Source: Adineta ricciae (lineage: Eukaryota > Rotifera > Eurotatoria > Adinetida > Adinetidae). Taken from it: 64,000 bases of DNA. This document shows positions 54,898 to 64,000 of this stretch, piece after piece (within the stretch, counting starts at the first letter, position 1; each line of letters begins with the position of its first letter). Made by a program: the position numbers and the translations under genes. Location: NCBI GenBank assembly GCA_905250025.1, contig CAJNOJ010000072.1, positions 197,456-261,455 on the forward strand, read 5' to 3'. The notes under the pieces are model-generated. The model searched no databases. It saw only the letters and a list, made by a program, of their open reading frames with translations, and was not told the origin of the DNA.

Positions 54898-57501
54898 ATG
54901 TTAGACAAGAACAAATGTTATCTACAATTTCTCAAGGTTCAATCGTATTTCTCCGAAAATAATCACGATTATTCAAGTCGTATGAAACCAAATGAATCAG
55001 CAAACAGAAACTCTTGTCTGGTAAGATTTATTATCAACGTTTTCATCATCATAGTATCCCAGAAAATAAATAATCCCTTCAAGATTATAAATCTGACTGA
55101 GAAATATCTGTGCTGAAGTATTCCTGTGCAGTTTTTACTTTCAAAGCCGGGCCTTCTGTACACCCTCTTCCATCTACTCAAGGTCGTCTTGTACAACAGT
55201 CATTACTCAAAAAACCGTAATCATCCATCGATCAATACTTCGAAAGAATCATCGACCGACATTCGACAATCGACGCCCACCGGTCTGAATAGGCAAATCT
55301 CTGATATTAACCACAGAACTCAACCAAACATACCTTCTCCGAACATTGAACATGTGTACAGAATCATTGATCAATCTTACTCAAACATACCTGGTACATT
55401 TGCCCAATAGGCAGACACCATAAAGTGTTCTATTTAGTTATTTATAATTCCATTAAACAAACAAAATTAGATTCGGATTTTATTGTCTCTGTGAACGATT
55501 ACTTAGACCGATTGAAAGCAAATATTTACAAGAACTTAATCCGACGTGGAACATTATTACGTAATGGAACGAATCACATAGACAATCTTTTATATCTTTT
55601 ACGCTGTGTCTGCAAAATAGCTTATGAACAATCGGTGAAACTTTCACAAGATTCCACTATTGTCCAACATGCTGTACTCTATACAATGACAGCGATTGAT
55701 TATATTCTTCAACATCAGTGTCCTCAAAGTAGGTTTTGCTCTCTTATTATTTTATTAAAAAAAGAGACGAACATATTTCTTATCATCTAGAAAAACCATT
55801 GTTCAATTATATTCTCAATGAATACATTTCAATGTGGTTACATGAAAATTTTCGTGTTATTCAAGAAGATTTCTGCATTATTGCAGAGTACGGCAATCGA
55901 CAGAATTTCTCCACACTTTGCGCATGTTTATTTCATAAATTTAAATCTGTATGCGCAGGAAATTGGGTAGAGAATTTCTCGTATCCAACGCGACTCTTTT
56001 GTCTAGTATAAAACTAATAGGAACGCTTACAAATGATGCAGAACTATCGACTAACACATTTTGATCAATTAATGAAAACGCCGAGCGATAAATTAGAATC
56101 AAATCATGACTTTATACAATTTTACGGCAAACCAATAAAGCCACACGCGAAGAGATCCGAAATACCAATAACACCATTATATTCTAATCAAACGGATAAT
56201 GAATTGATCAATCTTGATGAAATACACGAAAAATTCAGGAAATCTGTTGCGAACATTCTGATGATAGAAAATCAGGGACGTCAACAAAGTATCACAAACT
56301 CGGTGAGTCTAAATAATATTATTTATGAAAATGAGTACCAGTTGATTGATACTTGTTGCTTTTTGGTAGACAGCAAAAATTGAATCATCGGCGTCAATGA
56401 AACTAGCTCATCAACATAAAACTATTCTCCCTTTAATTGAACCGATTGTCCTCGCACATCAAATATCAACAAAAGATGACCTTGAAGGATATCAGAGATC
56501 GTCTTCGTCATCCAAATCTCAACTACTCTCTATAGAACAGCAACATCAGCTGTTCTCATTAGATGAAGCTATGTCAAATCATAGTAATTGTTCCAATGAA
56601 TAGTTTTCTTTTAAAGGGAAATGGTTCATTTGCTTCATAAATAGATGTTTTATCGACATCATTAGTACAGGAAGTCAACGAATCGATGACAATTCCTCTC
56701 ACGCGAGCTGTAGCATCGTCCATGAGTAGTTTAATCTCAATGGCGTCTCTCAAATCTGAATTACCACATAAGAATCTGGAAAATAACCAAGAAATGAGAT
56801 CTAGTGTTCGCTCAGAAGGGGCAAAAGACGTATCCATCCATTCAGTACTTGATTCGAACACAGTTTTAAATGTAGAAGTGGTGAGCAAAGGAGCTATTAT
56901 CACATACTATTAGCTTATTCACTCCGTAGGATGAACTTATTCGATTTCTCAAAGGTCTCGCTAATTCTTCAGCATCTCTCTCGAATCAGGTAAATCGCAT
57001 TGTAACATTCCTTCTATTAGAAATCTTGCTTTTCAGTTGAAATCATGCTTGGAGCAAAGCCAGATTGATTCACGCTCCATCATCAACAAGATTTCCCACA
57101 CTTCGTCAGTCGACACACAAGATCCACTATTTCTAGCAGAATTTATTCGCAATGTCCGAAAAGAACTTCAAGATGCACGAATACAGATCAACGATACCGC
57201 TGCTGGTGATAACATTGATCAAGAACGTATTTTCATCCAAATAATCCATGATCCCTCACGATGTATGCCGGATTCGAAACTTTCCCCTTATCAAAATCCT
57301 CGCTGCAATCATCATTCAATAGAAACCGAATGCATGCACGAATCAGAACGAAAATCTGGTCCTTGTCACTCTCAATCGTCTTCAAACAAGAATTATGTTA
57401 TAACATCTGATTCGCTATTTTATGCAAGGAAATCATCCGATAGAAACACTCATTCAATCATTGTTGAACACAATGACAATTTTGTCGACAAATACTGCTA
57501 A
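54898..57501 (+). CDS. Unrecognised multi-exon protein
   Basis: About ten exons join in frame across 50-80-bp introns, giving roughly 640 residues. Segments in order: MLDKNKCYLQFLKVQSYFSE; a Ser/Thr/Asn-rich linker (GLNRQISDINHRTQPNIPSP); a helical region (NDYLDRLKANIYKNLIRRG, NHIDNLLYLLRCVCKIAYEQ, LYTMTAIDYILQHQCPQ, FNYILNEYISMWLHENFRV); a polar region with poly-Ser; a helical block (DELIRFLKGLANSSASLSNQ, LAEFIRNVRKELQDARIQI); and a His/Cys/Ser-rich tail ending NFVDKYC. No TM segment or known domain seen. The 54898 ATG may not be the true start. The consistent splice phases argue for a real gene; function unknown. Confidence 0.65.
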
Positions 57502-57533
57502 TGTGAAATTTTGTACGGCGTTGAGAAAGCAAA

Positions 57534-58683
57534 TCATTTTTTACAACGTTTATCTTTCTTTGATTCGCAAGTTAGATGACTCGATTTCAATTCTGCTGTT
57601 GTAAAAATAATTTCTTGACCTTGTCGAAGTCGAATATGATCTTCTCCGTATTTTTCAGTCAATGACTTTCGAAATTTTTTCACATCACTTTTCGCACCAG
57701 CTGCTTCTAACTTTTTCGCCTGTTGGTAGATTTCATAGATCCCATGCATAACTGCTAGTTTTCTATACTGACGGTTGAGTTGTAATTTCGATGGCAGTTT
57801 CGATAAAGTTTTGATCCATTTGATCAGAACTTTCTTATCGCTATTTTTGGCAAACGCTCGAATTTTCACACATTCGGACTTGGATTCTCCTCGAACGAAT
57901 CGACAAAATCGTTGTTTCGTAAAAGTTTTCGCATTGTCCATCATAGAATTTATTTCCAGATTTTTCAAAAGACTGCGATCTGTCTTGATAAATATGCGTT
58001 GACCTTCGTATGCACCAGGAATTGGTGGGAGTTCACCAAGAATTACTCGATCAAAACCATTTGGTAAACCTAAATAATCAATTTGTTTCATAACGAAAAA
58101 TGTGCTATTTCTCAAGCAATACACGAGCCAGGAATATCCATTCCGTGGGTTGCATAGCTGTTTACGGAATTGTTCATAACATGCGTGTTTCGACCTAATC
58201 TTTGGAATGGATTTATTAGCTTCAGAAATCTACGTCCATATGAATTCGTTTTGTATTGTTCAATATTTCTGGATTGTATCAGTCGATTAAAAACTAGGTT
58301 TGTCGCATCGTGTAGAATAAACAATTCTAAATGAATAATTCGAATTTTTATATTCTTGGAATATATACGCTGTCGTTAAAACCGTCAACAACAGTAACCG
58401 GCTTCTTATTCATTGAAGCTTGTTGAAAGAGGAAATGAATCAGACTACACATATCGTCATATGTTGTTTCTTCACTTGCATCTGAATTGACTGTTAACTG
58501 CCGAAAAAAATCCCGCCCAAGATTGGCTTTTCTCCAATCAACATTAACTTTTGGTAGAACACAACATTCTTTTGAAGGTTTGGCTTCTTCCTTCGATTCA
58601 GATTTACGGAAAAAGAATCCAAATGTTGCCAGCGGGAAAAAAGTCAAGAAAATAGTGATAAGAACGGGTAGAAAGAGCTGCAT
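57534..58683 (-). CDS. Secreted or membrane-anchored orphan protein
   Basis: Three exons, 58683-58383, 58326-58123 and 58069-57534; 1041 nt, 346 residues, all phases close. It starts with a strong hydrophobic segment (MQLFLPVLITIFLTFFPLAT), a signal peptide or anchor. It continues with KECCVLPKVNVDWRKANLGR, a basic region with LKLINPFQRLGRNTHVMNN, THGMDIPGSC-LPNGFDRVIL, GELPPIPGAYEGQRIFIKTD, and a Lys-rich helical C-terminus ending KKDKRCKK. I recognise no family. The LPNGFDRVILGELPPIPGA block looks like a structured motif. The first donor (GTTTTAAC) is not consensus, so that junction is the weakest. The gene is convergent with its left neighbour, only about 30 bp apart. Confidence 0.65.
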
Positions 58684-59074
58684 TGAACTTCAGACAAATC
58701 GAACAATCGTAAACGCGAAAAAAACAATTTATCATTTTACCCGCGCATGAAAGTTTTTCGCCGTTTATAATTCAGACAAAATTACAGAACTTTCACAGAC
58801 TGCATTTCTGCAAATAATACAAACGTCGTATTTTTGTTTAGCAAAACACAACAATTTGAAGTGTCATCTGTAATTAATATAAATTAATACTCAATACACC
58901 AGACACTTTCATTATTATAGACATTTTGTCGGTTACCATGTACTCGGCTTTTGTTTTCTTCTTTCTACCAGACCATATCTGCTTATCTTTGCGAAATATT
59001 TATATTCATGTAAAAGGCATGATGTCTCTTCTTAGTTAAACTAGATTACTTGTGTAAGAACATTTTCATTTCAG
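58684..59074. other. Divergent intergenic region
   Basis: Upstream of the secreted orphan (-) and of the next gene (+). The missing first exon of the right-hand gene probably lies here; a candidate ATG at 58939 does not join in frame. Confidence 0.4.
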
Positions 59075-59973
59075 CTACATAACGTCATTCGTATTGAAAC
59101 AGTGCTGGTCTAATGATTTCGCATACTCGAAATCGAGTATCGAACATCATTTAGAGAAAAAAGATGATTTTGTTGTACCAGGTCCCGATAGAGTAAATGA
59201 TTATGATAAAATGCTCATTCTATTATAAATACATCATTCTTTGATTAGCCTAAACCAATGTATTATACTAATTGGCGTCAAAAACCTCGAATTCCTCCTC
59301 GTCGTGGTAAACATTACAATATGTCAACAGGTGAGCACAGTAAATTATAAACAAAAAAGAACAGTATAGATCGTTTGGAATTTTAGTTGGCCCACCTATG
59401 ACAATATCTGTGTACCCGCCTACTCGTGTTTCTAAGCGATTAGGAAAAATCTTCGGAAATGACCATTCTATCAAGGAGATTTGTCAAACATCGATTGATA
59501 TAAACACTTATTTACCGATCTGTTTACGTCCTGTCCTATATTCAACTTTAACTGATCGTATTAAACATAGAATTTGCAGTGCAAATTCAGTGGTCCATCT
59601 CGTACGACGATCTCAAGTGCAAAATCAAGCAGTCATTCGTCCGAATGATAAAATTCAGTTGATTGATGACCTATCAACCAATCGAAATTATAACTTTGTC
59701 TTACTGGGAGATGGTCGTCTAATTTGCAGTCAAGTTCCACATGGAAAATATCAATATGCTTGTCAATTACTATCTAAGCATGTGATTTTGGCTGGATGTT
59801 CACACGATGTTCGATTTGCAGGTGAAATGAGAAAGTCCGACAATAGTGAAATGTTGCTTATTAATAATAGTTCTGGTACTTATCAACCCGATGATAGAAT
59901 GCTGCCGAATGCTGTAGCTTACTTTCAACGATTGTTTCCTCATGTCCTAGTACAAGGAACATCAAGATGTTGA
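59075..59973 (+). CDS. Unknown protein with conserved C-terminal domain (5' end unresolved)
   Basis: At least three exons: from 59075 (after TTTCAG) to about 59193, from about 59250 to 59330, and from about 59386 to the stop at 59973. The N-terminal part is basic and Pro/Arg-rich (RQKPRIPPRRGKHYN). The C-terminal ~90 residues (FVLLGDGRLICSQVPHGKYQ, HVILAGCSHDVRFAGEMRKS, LLINNSSGTYQPDDRMLPNA, VAYFQRLFPHV) form a compact domain. It is reminiscent of the 'N-x-S-G-x-Y-x-P' domain found in plant IQM-type and various uncharacterised proteins, in which a final helix follows. No enzymatic role is known to me. The first exon with the start codon was not found, so the model is 5' incomplete. Confidence 0.6.
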
Positions 59974-60099
59974 CTTTGTACTCAATATTTTATTTCATTT
60001 TTAAATACACATCAATAGGAATAGCTCATTACAAAGAAAAATCGAGCGCTTAACGAATGATTTAATGAGAACAGATTTTCCTCCTTTGTTTTACGGTCA

Positions 60100-61222
60100 A
60101 TGGCACCATTGACACTGTCTAAAAAATACGATGACTTAGTTCGATGTGCTGATCAGCCATTATCATCGTATAACAAGCTGAATGATGACGATCTTGGCGA
60201 TGTCATCAGTAAATCTTGGCCATTTATTATGGAATCTATAACTTATACACCCTTCTCAATAGACAAATCGTCTTCCACAGCATCATTAGATGAACTCAGT
60301 GAGAAAGTATATACGAAATTAGAACGACGTTTGAAAATTCAATTCCAGTTATATTCAGAAGCAGCGAAAAGAGCGCAACAAAGTTTTCCGAATCGTCCTC
60401 CACTTCGACAAAATAAACAACGTAGATTTTAGGCATAACACTCATTTCCATTGTGTTCGGTCACATGTTCTAGATATCAACACATATCTAAAAGATTTCG
60501 ACACCTCATTATCTTTGGATAGAAGTTCAGAATTTTCTCTTGAAAATATGTCGGAAATCAACGTACCAGATTTCTACGTACTCTGTACACCTCATCTACA
60601 CGACAAAGATAATGTTCAACAACGACAAGTTAATGACGTTCGATTACACGACTTTATCAAGGCGACACCGCAAACATCTCCGTACAAGATGTTAGTAATC
60701 AAACAAGCTTTGAAAGTAATGCGAAAATGTCGATTTTTTTAGTTACTTCTCGAGTCTGCCGTACCCTAGGATTGTTGCCGTTGCGGAACTTATGATCAAT
60801 TGAAGAATTTATGTCTAGCGGCCGACACATCGATCGAAGAGATCGTATTTGCCAATGCAAACACTGTCCTTCACGAGTGTATCATACTGAACAATCAACA
60901 ACTGGCTCATGAACTCGTTCGATTTAAATTTAACATCGAAGTCTATGGAGAATTGGGAACTCCATTGGTAACAGCGATGCATTACGATATCCTATGGGCA
61001 GTTGAATTCTTATTGAAAAATGGAGCTGACCTAAGCACGCGTCATATTGATTGGCCATACTTGACGCTGTATGAATATTGCATACAATTCGGCAAAATTA
61101 GCATCAAGTTGATGATTGTGAAGCATTTATTGTCTTTAATTCGGAAAAATAGATATAGAATCATTCGGAGATTAATGAATAGTGGTTGGAATATTCCATG
61201 GAACACACGAAATATCAATTAA
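60100..61222 (+). CDS. Ankyrin-repeat protein
   Basis: Three exons, 60100-60421, 60474-60715 and 60770-61222; 1017 nt, 338 residues. What first look like frameshifts at 60430 and 60770 are two short introns (52 and 54 bp) with good acceptors (TTCTAG, CCCTAG). The N-terminal 200 residues are polar, with no domain seen. A small Cys motif, DCCRCGTYDQ, precedes two or three degenerate ankyrin repeats (NTVLHECIILNNQQLAHELV, GTPLVTAMHYDILWAVEFLL then KNGADLSTRH). The layout recalls ASB-type ankyrin proteins, but no SOCS box was identified in the C-terminal SLIRKNRYRIIRRLMNSGWN. Function unknown. Confidence 0.7.
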
Positions 61223-61706
61223 TGTGAAACAATTCTGATGAGACTTCGACGCGTTCTGCGCTGACTTTCCCTTTCGTGTGCTATTGATTAAAAAAAGTCA
61301 TGCAGAGTGGCTGTCGGAAGAATGCAGCTTGAAAGTCTATCTTGGATTGTACTTTTAATTAACAAATTGGAAAGACGGGAAAAGAATCGAATTAATCTTT
61401 GATATAACTGATAGATTTTGAATGAAAAGTAAAATAACCTTATGTCAATCTTCCGAATATGGGTTTAATCTTATGCCAATGAACGGAATAACTCATATTT
61501 CATTGAAAAGAATGTTCTTTAGTTAGCAGTAATTAGATTTATTGAAAAGAAGAAATACCAAGAGATAGATCATGCAAGTATATAGCTGTGTATTATTCTC
61601 ACTTAGGTTCTTTTTTTCTTTTTAAAAAGACTTCGTCTCCTCATTAGTTTCAATTTATAATCCTTCTTCGATCATAATATCTCGAACGTTATTCTACCTT
61701 TTGAAT
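61223..61706. other. Intergenic, no gene seen
   Basis: About 480 bp of AT-rich sequence before the GPCR. Confidence 0.5.
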
Positions 61707-62648
61707 ATGTCAGTTGCAGATACGCTTGTCTTTATTCAACGTTACATAACTCGTTATGTTCTTCCAACAATTGCTGGATTCGGAAATCTAGGTCATATTA
61801 TAACTGTTCTAATTCTCTTGCAAAGACGACGCCGTGAAAATTCTTGTTCAATTTATCTTCTTGCAACATCGATATTTGGTTTAATAGTTACAAATTGGGC
61901 AATAATACCACTCGTCTATGGCTTGGATCACATCGATCGAGTCAATTCATCACTGATCCTTTGTCGTCTTCGTGGATACATTATTCATTCAGTTTCAATG
62001 TGTTTTCGATATACGATCGTTTTTGCATGTATCGATCGCTATGCCATTTGCAGTTCTCAAGTATGGGTTAGAAACTATTGTCGACCACGAATTGCTTGTT
62101 ATTCAATTGCTGTCATTGTCGTGACTTGGATGATCATTAGCGTTCATTTATTAATCTTTGAAAGTATTGAAAATGATCGGTGCGGTGTTTATGGTTTATA
62201 TGGACGTATTTTTAGTATTTACAGCTTCATCTGCTTTGGAGCAATTCCTACGGGTGCTATGATCGTATTTGGTTTACTTTTGATGATTAGATTACGACAA
62301 ATAAGATCACGTGTGCACCCAGCTCGTGATCAGCTTCAGCCGAGGAGAAACGAAACAGCTTTAGGAAAAGTTATCTTAGCTGAAGTGATGGTTAGCGTTA
62401 TTTGCACATTTACTTATCCCATTATGACATTTTATTTAACATACACAAATGACGCAGTACCAAATAAAAGCTCGGATCGAATTAAAATCGAATCATTCAT
62501 CAATTTTCTTACGATGTCATTTCTTCTCTATTTAAACTATAGTATCACATTCTATGTATACTTTCTCACATCAAAATCATTCCGACGATCAGTCCTACAG
62601 CTCCTTCGAATATCTTCTGCAACACGAGACCATGGTCATAATCAGTAA
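61707..62648 (+). CDS. Rhodopsin-type GPCR, peptide-receptor-like
   Basis: Intronless 313-residue seven-TM receptor. TM1 has GFGNLGHIITVLILLQ with the conserved Asn. TM2 is LLATSIFGLIVTNWAI, lacking the usual Asp. TM3 ends IVFACIDRYAICSS, an intact DRY motif. TM4 is AVIVVTWMIISVHLLIFE, TM5 IPTGAMIVFGLLLMIRLRQI, TM6 AEVMVSVICTFTYPIMTF. TM7 LLYLNYSITFYVYFLTSKSF has NYSITFY where NPxxY normally sits. Cys in the first loop and the second loop (DRCGVYG) can form the usual disulfide. This pattern matches the large FMRFamide-receptor-like expansions seen in rotifers; ligand unknown. The first ATG at 61707 is used; the frame extends one TTG codon upstream. Confidence 0.85.
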   Translation: MSVADTLVFIQRYITRYVLPTIAGFGNLGHIITVLILLQRRRRENSCSIYLLATSIFGLIVTNWAIIPLVYGLDHIDRVNSSLILCRLRGYIIHSVSMCFRYTIVFACIDRYAICSSQVWVRNYCRPRIACYSIAVIVVTWMIISVHLLIFESIENDRCGVYGLYGRIFSIYSFICFGAIPTGAMIVFGLLLMIRLRQIRSRVHPARDQLQPRRNETALGKVILAEVMVSVICTFTYPIMTFYLTYTNDAVPNKSSDRIKIESFINFLTMSFLLYLNYSITFYVYFLTSKSFRRSVLQLLRISSATRDHGHNQ

Positions 62649-62684
62649 TACTATATGTTCGGCTTTTAATCAAATAAACAGAAG

Positions 62685-63178
62685 TCATAATTCACAATTT
62701 TCACAAACATTCACGTCCGATGGTTTTCGTTTCAAAGATGATATGGTGACTGATAATTGTTCCTTTAATTTTGTTTGCATAGCATGTGAATCTTTATCCA
62801 GACGAATCGTCATCAGATGTTTATTATCGTCATCAACTAATCGTCCAAAACCATATGCAATATGTTCACTGAATAGCCAACACTCTTGTGTTATTTGATC
62901 ATATGTTACTGTTTGACATGAAGATGCTTCTTGACATGAATTAATACATCGTAAACGATTTCGTGCTTTGTTCATACCCAGATAGAAAGATTCTTCTGAT
63001 GGAATGAATCGCTTGCGAGGAAATAACATTCCACTTGATGTTCTCGATGGTACGTTACTTAATGATAAACCTACTGACATAATTAAATTGGCTACAAGAA
63101 CAAATAGACTATAATCCTAAAATATACAATCTCATTTTGAACTTCACGTTTTCATTGACGTACTGTTTCACTTACCAT
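62685..63178 (-). CDS. Secreted PAN/apple-like protein, ATG-only first exon
   Basis: Two coding exons: 63178-63176 carries just the ATG, followed by GTAAGT; exon 2 is 63116-62685. Total 435 nt, 144 residues. The N-terminus reads M-DYSLFVLVANLIMSVGLS, a signal peptide that forms only when the ATG exon is used. The core LRCINSCQEASSCQTVTYDQ followed by ITQECWLFSE has the Cys spacing of PAN/apple domains (C-x3-C...C-x-x-x-x-Y...C-x-L-F). These mediate protein or carbohydrate binding in secreted proteins. A Lys/Ser-rich tail follows. An internal ATG at 63080 would give a leaderless form. It is convergent with the GPCR gene. Confidence 0.75.
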
Positions 63179-63562
63179 GTATATAATTTTGATACTAAGT
63201 GAAATATGATCTTTTCATTTGATGTGAAAGAAAGAGAATAGAAAACCGCTCGATCCTTTGAGAAAAATAAAAAATATATGCTTGAGTACCTCAGTGCAAA
63301 TTTATTTAGTTTGACAAAAGCAAGGGAAAAGAAAAGAACAGAGAAAGTGAAGAAAAGGTGGCACTATGTAGTAGAAATTCACAAGAAAAGAAAACTGATG
63401 TTGACAACAATTACAAAACTTTTCCATGTTTCTTCTTTAGAAACACCAATGACTATAAAATTTTCCAAGAAGACGAAAGAATAGAAAGTAAACAATGCTG
63501 AATGAAAATCTGTGAATGTTCTTCAATATGAAGACAAAAAAGATGACTATTGTAAGTAGAAA
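63179..63562. other. Intergenic, no gene seen
   Basis: AT-rich; purine-rich frame at 63278-63484 is Lys-rich but has no support as a gene. Confidence 0.45.
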
Positions 63563-64000
63563 TTAAGCGCTCTCCGCTGAAGCCAGCATGTATGTGACGA
63601 CGGTAACAATGACAACCAACACAGTTGCAAATATTTCGAAGATAGTTGCTCGACCTATGACAGTGTGATAGTGTGTATGAGCGTCGTCACGTAATTCTTT
63701 TTCAGCAATCTTAAAGTTATCGCGAGTAAATGTTGTATCTAAATGAAGAAGATTTCTATCAAATGGTATCATTTCATCTGACAATAATCTTACGATAGAA
63801 TTTTGCATAGTTCTGAAGACTGTGTAAATCAAAATTCATAGATACAGCTGAAGTATTTGAAACCGTTTTTAATGGAAACGAATAGTCTTCGTAAGTATCG
63901 CGTCGAAGAACTGCAAAATGAAAAGTGAACTTTTCCATTGGGAAAATTATCAACAACTTACATGCTCCAATTAAGATTAAAGTTGTTGCCATTAACAATA
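63563..64000 (-). CDS. Two-TM membrane protein, truncated by window edge
   Basis: The 3' part of a minus-strand gene that continues beyond 64000. Visible exons: the end of a TM-containing exon (LMATTLILIGA), an exon starting FLRRDTYEDYSFPLKTVSNT and ending QNYAKFY, and the last exon (HTTFTRDNFKIAEKELRDDA onward). Introns are about 55-60 bp and phases close. The C-terminal TM is RATIFEIFATVLVVIVTVVT followed by a short tail (YMLASAESA). The architecture is N-TM, an extracellular or lumenal loop of about 90 residues, C-TM. No family recognised; not clearly related to the 4069-4759 two-TM protein. Confidence 0.6.

Noticed and set aside
60421-60769. Apparent frameshifts and a stop in the ankyrin gene, suggesting a pseudogene
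   Set aside because: Resolved by two introns (60422-60473 and 60716-60769) with proper GT/AG ends; exon lengths then sum to an exact multiple of three.

Overview
The window is nuclear DNA of a small invertebrate animal. It is AT-rich, packed with genes on both strands, and almost every intron is about 50-60 bp with GT..AG ends. The gene set is clearly metazoan (Groucho/TLE, a CSK-type SH2-kinase, MED15, TUT4/7, PEX3, EDEM2, SCYL3, EIPR1, rhodopsin-type GPCR). Tiny introns, compactness, gene-conversion-like duplicates and several family-less secreted or membrane proteins point to a bdelloid rotifer (Adineta/Rotaria type). That assignment is inference; no marker such as an SL RNA, rRNA or telomere repeat is present.

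Layout. 1-9 kb: an alpha-L-fucosidase (285-2009, +), a 453-bp TIR element (3040-3492), a two-TM protein (4069-4759, +), a repeat-bearing gene-poor stretch (4.8-7.4 kb), a small three-exon PLDc_N protein (7452-7840, +) and a basic Pro-rich orphan (8396-9085, -). 10.9-20.9 kb: Groucho/TLE (-) divergent from a CSK-like kinase (+), an UNC-93-like transporter (+), then a second alpha-L-fucosidase (-) facing the first 17 kb away. 21.5-32.5 kb: a large coiled-coil gene (-) divergent from a TUT4/7 terminal uridylyltransferase (+). 32.8-41.7 kb: MED15 (+), a MIT-domain protein (-), EIPR1 (+), PEX3 (-). 42-47 kb: EDEM2 (-) divergent from SCYL3 (+). 47.9-54.6 kb: an orphan ORF (-), a 53-residue secreted Trp/Tyr/Gly peptide with a 7-nt microexon (+), 6-phosphogluconate dehydrogenase (+), an alpha-1,3-fucosyltransferase-like GT10 enzyme (+). 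54.9-64 kb: mostly lineage-specific genes: an unrecognised multi-exon protein, a secreted orphan, an unknown conserved-domain protein, an ankyrin protein, a GPCR, a PAN/apple-like secreted protein and an edge-truncated two-TM protein.

Most genes are unrelated housekeeping or regulatory functions and do not form one pathway. A loose glycan theme (two GH29 fucosidases, one GT10 fucosyltransferase, EDEM2) is notable but probably coincidental. The most unusual items are the inverted fucosidase pair with mosaic near-identity, the candidate W(X6)W-amide peptide gene with its microexon, and an SH3-less CSK. Exon joins were read by eye from GT/AG sites and reading-frame closure; those with summed lengths given close in frame.
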